Shown here: piece by piece, positions 53,046-60,440 of the stretch
Layout: every line of letters begins with the position of its first letter
Position numbering within the stretch: the first letter of the stretch is position 1
Source: Dyadobacter sp. CY356
GTDB lineage: Bacteria > Bacteroidota > Bacteroidia > Cytophagales > Spirosomataceae
Assembly (NCBI RefSeq): GCF_021440195.1
Contig: NZ_JAJTSZ010000009.1
Span: 124,001 to 188,000, forward strand
Direction of reading: 5' to 3'
Length of the DNA: 64,000 nucleotides
Position numbers and translations under genes: made by a program
The notes under the pieces: model-generated
What the model was told of the DNA's origin: nothing
The model's input: the letters and a program-made list of their open reading frames with translations, nothing else
Database searches by the model: none

Positions 53046-56000
53046 ATGAACTACAAAGAGTATAAAAACCTCAGTTATCCACAGATTGGTGATGATATAC
53101 TGAAATTTTGGAAAGACAATAAGATATTTGAAGCGTCGATCGAAACACGCGAAGGCTCACCTTCCTTTACCTTTTATGAAGGTCCGCCTTCGGCAAATGG
53201 AAAGCCCGGTATTCACCACGTGATGGCGCGCTCAATTAAGGATATTTTCTGTCGCTACAAAACCCTTCAAGGCTTTCAGGTGAAGCGTAAAGGAGGCTGG
53301 GATACCCATGGACTTCCGGTTGAATTACAGGTTGAAAAGGAACTTGGGATCACGAAAGATGATATTGGAAAAACAATTTCAGTAGAAGAATACAACGAAA
53401 GATGTCGCCAGACGGTCATGAAATTCACCGACCAATGGAATGATCTGACGGAAAAAATGGGCTACTGGGTGGATCTTGAAAATCCATACGTAACCTACGA
53501 AAACGAATATATCGAAAGTCTTTGGAGCTTACTTAAAAAGCTTTACGACAAAGGATTACTATATAAAGGCTATACGATCCAGCCTTATTCTCCGGCAGCA
53601 GGAACCGGACTTTCGTCACATGAATTGAACATGCCCGGCACATACAAAGATGTGAAGGACACAACAATTGTGGCGATGTTCAAGGTGAAAGCGGTGGAAA
53701 GTCATCCTGTTTTTGCTGATGTTGAAGGTTTGGTTGATCTGCGCATTTTGGCATGGACAACAACGCCATGGACTTTGCCCGCGAACTCAGCTTTGACGGT
53801 TGGTGCGAACATCAATTATGTGTTGGTAAAAACTTTCAATCCTTATACCTACGAACCCGTTGAAGTGGTTTTGGCAAAGGATTTGATCGGAAAATATTTC
53901 ACCGAAAAAGGAAAAGACGGAGATTTTGAAGGATATGCCGCGAGCGATAAGAAATTATTGCCGTGGGCTGTTTTGAAAGAATTCAAAGGTAAAGATCTGG
54001 AAGGTGTTGAATATGAGCAATTGATGCCATACGTTCAGCCAGAAAAACCTGCTTTCCGTGTAATTATTGGTGATTTCGTTACGACAGAAGATGGTACCGG
54101 CGTTGTGCATACTTCTCCAACTTTTGGTGCGGATGACTTCCGGGTTTCTAATGCCAACGGTATTCCTGCCATTATGGTGAAAGATGAAACCGGAAAAGAG
54201 GTGCCGATAGTAGATCGTCGCGGACGTTTTGTAAAAGAAATTACAGATTATGCTGGCCGTTTTGTGAAGCCTGAATATTATTCGGCAGAAGAACAGGCTG
54301 ATCCGGAATTCCGCGCAACGGACGTTTTGATCGCGATCAAACTGAAAGAAGAAGGAAAGGCGTTCAAAGTCGAAAAATACGAACATACGTATCCGCATTG
54401 CTGGCGTACGGACAAACCGGTTTTGTATTATCCACTGGATAGCTGGTTTATCAAAACAACGGCGATGAAAGATAAGCTCGTTGAATTGAACAAAACCATC
54501 AATTGGAAACCGGAAAGCACAGGAACAGGCCGTTTTGGAAACTGGCTGGAAAACCTGGTTGACTGGAATTTATCGCGTTCACGGTACTGGGGAACGCCGC
54601 TTCCGATCTGGCGGAGTGAAGATGGAGAAGAAGTTTGTGTTGGTTCGATCAGTGAACTGAAAGAATTGCTTGAAAAGGCGAATACTTCGGGAAAATTATC
54701 GGCTGATCAGGCGGAAAGCAATTCGGTTTATCTTGGAAAATTAGGCGAAGGAGATTTTGATCTTCACCGTCCTTATGTTGATAATATTTATTTTGTGTCA
54801 TCCCAAGGGAAAATCATGTTCCGCGAGCCGGATCTTATTGATGTCTGGTTTGATTCAGGTGCGATGCCATATGCACAATGGCATTATCCATTTGAAAATA
54901 ACGAAACATTCAACGAAAGTTACCCAGCCGATTTCATCTCTGAAGGCGTTGACCAGACTCGTGGATGGTTCTTCACTTTGCATGCAATCGCCGGCATGTT
55001 GTTTGATTCGGTAGCGTTTAAAAATGTTGTTTCAACGGGTTTGGTTTTGGATAAAAACGGTAACAAGATGTCCAAACGTCTTGGAAATGCTGTTGATCCA
55101 TTCGAAACACTTGGAAAATATGGTCCTGATGCGACGCGCTGGTATATGATCACCAATGCGGAACCCTGGGATAACCTTAAATTTAATATCGACGGAATCC
55201 AGGAAGTACAGCGCAAGTTTTTTGGAACGCTGCTAAATACTTACAATTTCTTCGCATTGTATGCGAATCTGGACGGTTATAACTTCCACGAAGCAACGTC
55301 TGTTCCTGTCGAAAGCAGAACGGAACTGGATCGCTGGATTTTGTCAAAACTGAATACGCTGATTAAAGAAGTTGGTGAGCAGTTTGATGATTATAACCCG
55401 ACAAAAGCGGGACGCCTGGTTCAGGATTTTGTGACGGATCAGCTTTCAAACTGGTATATCCGTTTGAACCGCCGCCGTTTCTGGAATCCTTCAAGCGAAA
55501 ATGCGGGATTGACAGAAGACAAAAAAGCAGCTTATGAAACGTTGCAACATTGTCTTGTTACGGTATCTCAGCTGATGTCGCCAATCGCTCCATTTTTTGC
55601 GGAATGGTTATACAAAAGTTTGACGGACGGAATCAGAGAAGAATTGATCAAAGCGGATTCTCATTTGAAATACGACTCAGTCCATTTGTCACACTGGCCG
55701 GTTGTTGAATACAATGAAATCGATCTTGATCTGGAAGAAGCGATGGAAATGGCCCAGTCGATCAGTTCGCTGGTTCACTCGATCCGTAAAAAACATAAAT
55801 TAAAAGTACGTCAACCACTTTCAAAAGTTTTGATCCCGGCTTTGACAGAAAAAACAAGTCGCCAGATCCATCAGGTTGCTTCGATTATTTTATCGGAAGT
55901 TAACGTGAAAGATGTTGACGCGATCAATGATAACGACGGATTTTTCCATAAAAGAGCCAAACCAAATTTCAAGGTTTTAGGTAAGAAATTTGGGAAAGAT

Positions 56001-56477
56001 ATGCAGGCTGTTGCGGAGAAAATTAAACTTTGGGACAACACTGAAATCAAACAACTGGAAAAGGACGGTCAGTTTTTGATTACCGATCTTAATCCGGTAG
56101 CGGCGATTTTAATTGACGAAGTTGAAATCTATACCGAAGACGTTCCGGGTTGGTTGGTTGCAAGTGAAAACGGCCTGACTGTTGCTCTTGATATCACCGT
56201 TACTGACGAACTTCGTCTGGAAGGTATCGCGCGCGACTTTGTAAACCGTGTCCAAAATCTTCGTAAAGACAGCGGATTTGAAGTAACAGATAAGATTAAG
56301 ATCACGCTGCAAAACAATGACGAATTATTGGCAAGCGCAGTGACTGCAAACCGGGAATATATCTGTCAGGAAGTTCAGGCACTGGATCTTAGCCTTGTAG
56401 GCGACCTTAACGGTTCTGCCAGCGAGATTGAAATGGATGAGTTTTTGTTGAAGGTAAAAATTGAGGTTGTTTCCTGA
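53046..56477 (+). CDS. ileS: Isoleucyl-tRNA synthetase
   Basis: 1143 residues, the long (type 2, eukaryote-like) form usual in Bacteroidota. GIHH (55-58) stands for the HIGH motif, KMSKR (674-678) for KMSKS. The editing domain (CP1) lies between, with TTPWTLPANSAL. The anticodon-binding domain follows. It charges tRNA-Ile and edits Val-tRNA-Ile. The long type is often less sensitive to mupirocin (known of the family). Ends at a terminator. Confidence 0.97.
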   Translation: MNYKEYKNLSYPQIGDDILKFWKDNKIFEASIETREGSPSFTFYEGPPSANGKPGIHHVMARSIKDIFCRYKTLQGFQVKRKGGWDTHGLPVELQVEKELGITKDDIGKTISVEEYNERCRQTVMKFTDQWNDLTEKMGYWVDLENPYVTYENEYIESLWSLLKKLYDKGLLYKGYTIQPYSPAAGTGLSSHELNMPGTYKDVKDTTIVAMFKVKAVESHPVFADVEGLVDLRILAWTTTPWTLPANSALTVGANINYVLVKTFNPYTYEPVEVVLAKDLIGKYFTEKGKDGDFEGYAASDKKLLPWAVLKEFKGKDLEGVEYEQLMPYVQPEKPAFRVIIGDFVTTEDGTGVVHTSPTFGADDFRVSNANGIPAIMVKDETGKEVPIVDRRGRFVKEITDYAGRFVKPEYYSAEEQADPEFRATDVLIAIKLKEEGKAFKVEKYEHTYPHCWRTDKPVLYYPLDSWFIKTTAMKDKLVELNKTINWKPESTGTGRFGNWLENLVDWNLSRSRYWGTPLPIWRSEDGEEVCVGSISELKELLEKANTSGKLSADQAESNSVYLGKLGEGDFDLHRPYVDNIYFVSSQGKIMFREPDLIDVWFDSGAMPYAQWHYPFENNETFNESYPADFISEGVDQTRGWFFTLHAIAGMLFDSVAFKNVVSTGLVLDKNGNKMSKRLGNAVDPFETLGKYGPDATRWYMITNAEPWDNLKFNIDGIQEVQRKFFGTLLNTYNFFALYANLDGYNFHEATSVPVESRTELDRWILSKLNTLIKEVGEQFDDYNPTKAGRLVQDFVTDQLSNWYIRLNRRRFWNPSSENAGLTEDKKAAYETLQHCLVTVSQLMSPIAPFFAEWLYKSLTDGIREELIKADSHLKYDSVHLSHWPVVEYNEIDLDLEEAMEMAQSISSLVHSIRKKHKLKVRQPLSKVLIPALTEKTSRQIHQVASIILSEVNVKDVDAINDNDGFFHKRAKPNFKVLGKKFGKDMQAVAEKIKLWDNTEIKQLEKDGQFLITDLNPVAAILIDEVEIYTEDVPGWLVASENGLTVALDITVTDELRLEGIARDFVNRVQNLRKDSGFEVTDKIKITLQNNDELLASAVTANREYICQEVQALDLSLVGDLNGSASEIEMDEFLLKVKIEVVS

Positions 56478-56510
56478 TTCAGTTAGGAAACACAGAGTTA
56501 GAAGAGTTTT

Positions 56511-56559
56511 AAAAAGGAGTTTCACAGAGGTTTTTTCTTTGTGGGGCTCCTTTTTATTT
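56511..56559 (+). terminator. Intrinsic terminator after ileS with CACAGAG repeats
   Basis: Outer arms AAAAAGGAG/CTCCTTTTT (56511-56519, 56547-56555) and an inner CACAGAG/CTTTGTG (56524-56530, 56537-56543, one mismatch) precede a T-run. CACAGAG also occurs at 56491. Confidence 0.75.
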
Positions 56560-56639
56560 TGGCTGTGTAACTTATTTTGTCGTGTTACGTACTAGATGTA
56601 GGAATCACAATTAGTTAGGTCTAAAGACTTTGTTATGTA

Positions 56640-57080
56640 ATGAATTATAAACCATACGCACTAAATATAAATAAAGACCATACTCGGTTCCAATTTCAGA
56701 GCGTTGGCAAAAGAGGTGTTTTTGAAAAAGTAATTTTATTCCAATTATTAGCCGATGATATTTATAATCTTGCTTTATTGGATTACAATCCCACTTCTCA
56801 GGAATACAGTGATTTATCAGTAACTAACAATGGTGATATGCCGGAAATTTTTGCCACAGTAATAAATGCTGTAACAGCGTTTTTAAACGAATATCGAAAT
56901 AGTAAAATTTACTTTGAGGGAAGTGCTTCTTCAAGAACTAGAATATACCAAATTGTTATTAACAAAATATATAACGCTGATATTCAAGATTTGATTATAC
57001 TTGGACTTAAAAATCAAGAATGGTATCCATTCGAACCTAATATTAATTTTGAAGGTTTTTTAATTGAAAAAAAGATTTAA
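56640..57080 (+). CDS. DUF6934 family protein
   Basis: 146 residues in a locally AT-rich stretch. It matches the DUF6934 pattern: N-terminal strand with TRFQFQSVGKRG, VILFQL, IYNLALLDYNPTSQEYSDLSVTNNGDMPEIFATVINAVTAFL, and a SSRTRIYQIVINKIYN block. The family function is unknown; members are small, cytoplasmic and usually next to a short gene. Here two related short genes follow in the same direction (27 bp and then 8 bp), which would fit a toxin-antitoxin-type module (inference). Confidence 0.75.
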   Translation: MNYKPYALNINKDHTRFQFQSVGKRGVFEKVILFQLLADDIYNLALLDYNPTSQEYSDLSVTNNGDMPEIFATVINAVTAFLNEYRNSKIYFEGSASSRTRIYQIVINKIYNADIQDLIILGLKNQEWYPFEPNINFEGFLIEKKI

Positions 57081-57106
57081 TTTAGATGAAATTAATTTTC
57101 ATAGAA

Positions 57107-57271
57107 ATGAAAGTTGTAGAAAAAAATATCACAAAAGCGAGTGAGAGAGGAATGATATACAATCCTTCATTAGACGATTTACCTGTTCCACAAATCGCTT
57201 TGGAAAAAGCCGAAAAGGCAAAAGAAACATTGAGAAAGTATCCTATTCCTTCTCATTTTAAAAGGAATTAA
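57107..57271 (+). CDS. Small protein paralogue 1 following DUF6934
   Basis: 54 residues from the ATG at 57107; an ATG at 57086 would add seven. It shares with the next gene the frame KVV-K..., SLxDLPxPxxA, AxxxLxKxPIP and a basic C-terminus. Charged and helical, without a membrane segment. Function unknown; probably acts with the DUF6934 protein. Confidence 0.65.
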   Translation: MKVVEKNITKASERGMIYNPSLDDLPVPQIALEKAEKAKETLRKYPIPSHFKRN

Positions 57272-57279
57272 TTTACAAT

Positions 57280-57465
57280 ATGAAATCGTTAGAATCAAAA
57301 GTTGTTGATAAAAAGCCCGTTTACGGAGGAATTTTCATTGATAAATCATTAAATGACTTACCAATACCAGCAGCAGCGCAAAGAAAAAACGATGAAGCAC
57401 GCGCATTTTTAGAAAAACATCCAATTCCGGAATATATATTGAATCGACATAGAAGTGATAAGTAA
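57280..57465 (+). CDS. Small protein paralogue 2 following DUF6934
   Basis: 61 residues. The core [20 protein letters not shown] corresponds to SLDDLPVPQIALEKAEKAKE in paralogue 1, and FLEKHPIP to LRKYPIP. The N-terminus [13 protein letters not shown] differs. It starts 8 bp after paralogue 1, so the two genes form a tandem duplication. Function unknown. The next gene (SDR) starts 26 bp later and may be read through. Confidence 0.65.
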   Translation: MKSLESKVVDKKPVYGGIFIDKSLNDLPIPAAAQRKNDEARAFLEKHPIPEYILNRHRSDK

Positions 57466-57491
57466 TTAACACTAATTGGCCTTTACACTTC

Positions 57492-58271
57492 ATGCAACTA
57501 CAAAATTCGACAGTACTTATTACCGGCGGCGCGTCCGGGCTTGGTGAAGCCACAGCTCGGTTATTTCTTTCAGAAGGAGCGAACGTGGTTATTCTTGACC
57601 TCAACGAAACTTCCGGAAAAGCACTTGAACTAGAATTTCCTGCTAAACTGAAATTTGTAAAAACAGATGTATCAGATGAAGTTGATGTAAAACTGGCAGT
57701 GAATGCTGCTATTGAATTATTTAGTTCAATTCAGATTGTTGTGAATTGCGCAGGTATTGCGATTGCCCGGAAAACGATCGGAAAAGTGGATGGCGTTTAT
57801 GGCCCGCATGCTCTGGATGCTTTTGAAAAAACTATCCGTATCAACCTGATCGGAACGTTTAATGTAATTCGTTTGGCTGGGTTTGCCATGGAGAAAAATG
57901 AACCGAATACGGAAGGTGAACGCGGCGTCATTGTTAACACAGCTTCCGTCGCCGCTTATGACGGACAAATGGGACAAGCAGCCTATGCAGCCAGCAAAGG
58001 TGGTATTGTTAGTATGACTTTGCCAATAGCGCGAGAATTTGCAAAAGCTGGTATCCGTGTCATGACCATCGCTCCTGGATTATTTGAAACACCGTTATTA
58101 ATGGATTTACCGGAGGAAGCAAGAATTTCTCTCGGACAACAAGTTCCATTTCCATCGCGTTTAGGCAAGCCTTCGGAATATGCTTTGCTAGTAAAATCCA
58201 TAGTCGAAAATCCAATGTTAAATGGCGAGGTGATACGGTTGGATGGTGCGATACGAATGGGGGCGAAATAA
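57492..58271 (+). CDS. Short-chain dehydrogenase, HSD17B10-like
   Basis: 259 residues. Cofactor loop GGASGLGEA (12-20), NCAG, catalytic Ser in [23 protein letters not shown] with Tyr and Lys in the usual Y-x3-K, and the PGLFETPLL and [13 protein letters not shown] ends typical of the 3-hydroxyacyl-CoA/17-beta-HSD10 branch. Probable role: NAD-dependent oxidation of a 3-hydroxyacyl-CoA or related alcohol in fatty acid or branched-chain amino acid breakdown. Cytoplasmic. Confidence 0.9.
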   Translation: MQLQNSTVLITGGASGLGEATARLFLSEGANVVILDLNETSGKALELEFPAKLKFVKTDVSDEVDVKLAVNAAIELFSSIQIVVNCAGIAIARKTIGKVDGVYGPHALDAFEKTIRINLIGTFNVIRLAGFAMEKNEPNTEGERGVIVNTASVAAYDGQMGQAAYAASKGGIVSMTLPIAREFAKAGIRVMTIAPGLFETPLLMDLPEEARISLGQQVPFPSRLGKPSEYALLVKSIVENPMLNGEVIRLDGAIRMGAK

Positions 58272-58678
58272 TGAAATCGAATATGAAAAATAAACAACTT
58301 AACGGACTCAAAATTCCAATTTTCAGTTGGCTGTTATTTCTGTTTTTATCGTCCGGAATATCATCATATCACGACAATCTTCAATTTGGGAAAACTGTTC
58401 AAATTGAACGGGTTGATCAGTTTATTTTCAATTCCCGGAAGAAAAGAAGTTTTGCCAGCTTTTCAATTTGCACTGAAAAAAGCGGCTACTTTCAAAAATT
58501 CAATTTTCAATTTCTTCGAATAAAATCATTATCCAGAATGTGGGATAATCGTGTCCATATCTTTTTGAACAAACAATTCTCTCTTTCCAAATTAGTACTT
58601 CGCAATATTATTCTTCATTTCAGAAGCCGCAATCTGACTTCTGATTCCTTTGTTGATTTTCCTGATTTCGTTTGCTAA
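58271..58678 (+). CDS. Possible small exported or membrane protein
   Basis: 135 residues, overlapping the SDR stop by 1 bp. A hydrophobic segment near the start (PIFSWLLFLFLSSGI) could be a signal or anchor; the rest is rich in Phe, Ser, Lys and Arg and has no recognised domain. Coding bias is weak, so it may be a spurious frame. Confidence 0.35.
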   Translation: MKSNMKNKQLNGLKIPIFSWLLFLFLSSGISSYHDNLQFGKTVQIERVDQFIFNSRKKRSFASFSICTEKSGYFQKFNFQFLRIKSLSRMWDNRVHIFLNKQFSLSKLVLRNIILHFRSRNLTSDSFVDFPDFVC

Positions 58679-58808
58679 AAACAGATTCTAATTGTTTTAA
58701 ACTTATAATTTTTGTCGGAATGCTTAGCAATTAATTGCGAAGTTAATGTCAGTTCCTGCCTATTCTGGAATCTGGTTTCGGCTATTTTATTACTTCCAAT
58801 CAGAAATC

Positions 58809-58964
58809 ATGAAAATCAATAAAATAATTCTCGGAGCCATAAAATGGCTCAGGTATATCACAATTGCCTATATGCTGGGATTTGCCAATGTTTTAAATCA
58901 GGAAACAAAAACGATGGATGATACGCTTAATAAGATTGAACAAACTTCGGAAGATGAAGACTAA
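58809..58964 (+). CDS. Small membrane protein
   Basis: 51 residues from the ATG at 58809 (the frame opens at 58746). MKINKIILGAIKWLRYITIAYMLGFANV forms one membrane helix; the C-terminal part is acidic (DDTLNKIEQTSEDED). Its end overlaps the stop of the convergent DeoR gene by 4 bp. No family is known. Confidence 0.5.
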   Translation: MKINKIILGAIKWLRYITIAYMLGFANVLNQETKTMDDTLNKIEQTSEDED

Positions 58965-59710
58965 ACCATTTTGATGCCCATCGATTTGTAAATTTCAAAT
59001 GCATCCAGATTGTCCGGCTGATCGGTTATTATTGTAGTTAACTGATTGGTCGGACAAACATAATATGCCTCAGCGGTTCCGAGTTTTTCCATCGTAGAGA
59101 GCGCTATAATTTCTCTGGAAGATTCAACCATGGCTCTTTTCACCTCGCTTTCTTCATAATCCGGCCCCGTGACACCAAAATCCGTATGAATACTGCATAT
59201 TCCTGAAAAGCATATATCTGCTCTGAATTTTCTAAAATATTGTATCGTTTCATTTCCAATCGTTACAAATGAATTTTTCAAAAGCCTGCCGCCGGCAAAT
59301 AACACTTCTACTTTTTCATGTTCTTCCAAAATACTGGCGATTGGAAAACTGTTTGTTACGACAGTCAAATGTATATCTTTTGGTAAAGCCTGAGCAATTA
59401 ACATGGCGGATGTTCCGCCATCAAAAATGGCAACTTGCCCGTCTTTCAAAAAGCTTAATGCTTTACCAGCAATAATTTGCTTTTGTTCACTTCCATACTC
59501 AACGCGATCTTTAAAATTATGTGGACCAGGAGAATGAGGCACAGCTCCTCCCCTTACCGATTTCAGCAACCCCTGGTCCGCTAATTCTTTGATATCCCGT
59601 CGCACGGTATCCTCTGAAACTTTTAAAACATAACTTAGTTCGGCTAAGTGAACTTTCTGATCCTGTCCAAGCTGACTTAGTATAACCCGAAAGCGCTCCT
59701 CTTTTAACAT
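58961..59710 (-). CDS. DeoR-family transcriptional regulator
   Basis: The frame opens at a TTG (59734); the ATG at 59710 (MLKEERFRVILSQL) is preferred, giving 249 residues. N-terminal DeoR winged helix-turn-helix (about 12-55: LAELSYVLKVSEDTVRRDIKELADQGLL), then the DeoRC sugar-phosphate-binding domain with VAIFDGGTSAMLIAQAL, VVTNSFPIASIL and DICFSGICSIHTDFGVTGPDYEE. Such repressors release DNA on binding a sugar phosphate. The divergent nucleotidase gene and the TTGCAA boxes between them are the obvious local target. Confidence 0.9.
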   Translation of the reverse strand: MLKEERFRVILSQLGQDQKVHLAELSYVLKVSEDTVRRDIKELADQGLLKSVRGGAVPHSPGPHNFKDRVEYGSEQKQIIAGKALSFLKDGQVAIFDGGTSAMLIAQALPKDIHLTVVTNSFPIASILEEHEKVEVLFAGGRLLKNSFVTIGNETIQYFRKFRADICFSGICSIHTDFGVTGPDYEESEVKRAMVESSREIIALSTMEKLGTAEAYYVCPTNQLTTIITDQPDNLDAFEIYKSMGIKMV

Positions 59711-59728
59711 ATAAGTAAATTCAACTTT

Positions 59729-59775
59729 TTGCAAATATATTGATTTTTTGAAATCAATATTGCAAAATATTGCAA
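59729..59775. promoter_or_regulatory. Candidate operator of the DeoR regulator
   Basis: TTGCAA boxes occur at 59729-59734, 59760-59765 and 59770-59775 (spacings 31 and 10 bp, whole helix turns), with a perfect 10-bp palindrome ATATTGATTT/AAATCAATAT at 59737-59746 and 59751-59760 between the first two. The right-hand boxes overlap the -33 zone of the nucleotidase promoter. Confidence 0.6.
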
Positions 59776-59783
59776 TTAATATT

Positions 59784-59791
59784 TAATTTTG
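59784..59791 (+). promoter_or_regulatory. Promoter of the nucleotidase gene, -7 element
   Basis: TAATTTTG matches TAnnTTTG; a TTG at 59760-59762 lies at about the right distance for a -33 element. Start codon 35 bp downstream. Confidence 0.55.
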
Positions 59792-59825
59792 TCGCACAAC
59801 ATAGCAAACCAGATTTTATCCTTTT

Positions 59826-60365
59826 ATGAAAAAAACGGTAGCCATCGACATGGATAATGTCATTGCAGATATTGAAACCAACTGGATTAATTTATATGAA
59901 CAGCAGTTTGGCGTTCGGGTTGATAAAAAGGATCTCTTGGGAAAACCGGAAGATTTCGCCTTCCCCGATCCTGAGAAAGCAAGAAGCCTCATCTACAAAC
60001 CAGGTTTTTTCCGAAACGCGCCCGTTATTGAAGGAGCTATTGAAGCATTAAAAGAATTGCAAAAAGACTTTGATGTCTATATCGTTTCGGCGGCTATGGA
60101 ATTCCCAAATTCTCTGCTTGAAAAACACGACTGGCTGGCTGAACACTTTCCGTTTATTTCCTGGAAAAATATTATTTTTTGCGGAGATAAAAGTGTGATC
60201 GGTACCGATTTCCTTATTGATGATCATTTAAAAAATCTTGATTTCCATAAGGGAATGCCGATCCTGTTTACGGCCGGACATAATATCAATGTTACCAAAC
60301 ATACGAGGGTTAATAACTGGATTGAGGCTGTGGAATTGTTGAAAGAGAATATTCAGGTGGTTTAA
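59826..60365 (+). CDS. 5'(3')-deoxyribonucleotidase (NT5C type)
   Basis: 179 residues of the HAD fold with motif I AIDMDNVIAD (Asp8 nucleophile, Asp10), NT5C-type loop PGFFRNAPVIEGA, motif II VSAAMEFPNSL, and motif IV LIDDHLKNL. It removes phosphate from dUMP/dTMP-type nucleotides. Divergent from and probably controlled by the DeoR-type regulator: the TTGCAA boxes cover its promoter. A REP-type hairpin follows its stop. Confidence 0.88.
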   Translation: MKKTVAIDMDNVIADIETNWINLYEQQFGVRVDKKDLLGKPEDFAFPDPEKARSLIYKPGFFRNAPVIEGAIEALKELQKDFDVYIVSAAMEFPNSLLEKHDWLAEHFPFISWKNIIFCGDKSVIGTDFLIDDHLKNLDFHKGMPILFTAGHNINVTKHTRVNNWIEAVELLKENIQVV

Positions 60366-60372
60366 GATTCAA

Positions 60373-60431
60373 ATTACTACAAGTATTCCGGTGCTCCGCA
60401 CCAATCTGAGTTCCAAAATACTTGTAATAAT
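60373..60431. repeat. Single copy of the GGTGC-NNN-GCACC hairpin repeat
   Basis: GGTGC-TCC-GCACC (60390-60402) preceded by CTACAAGTATTCC, the same layout as in 13886-14139. It is enclosed by 15-bp arms ATTACTACAAGTATT and AATACTTGTAATAAT (60373-60387, 60417-60431; one mismatch), making a long hairpin between the convergent nucleotidase and uvrB genes. Confidence 0.8.
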
Positions 60432-60440
60432 TATTTTGAG

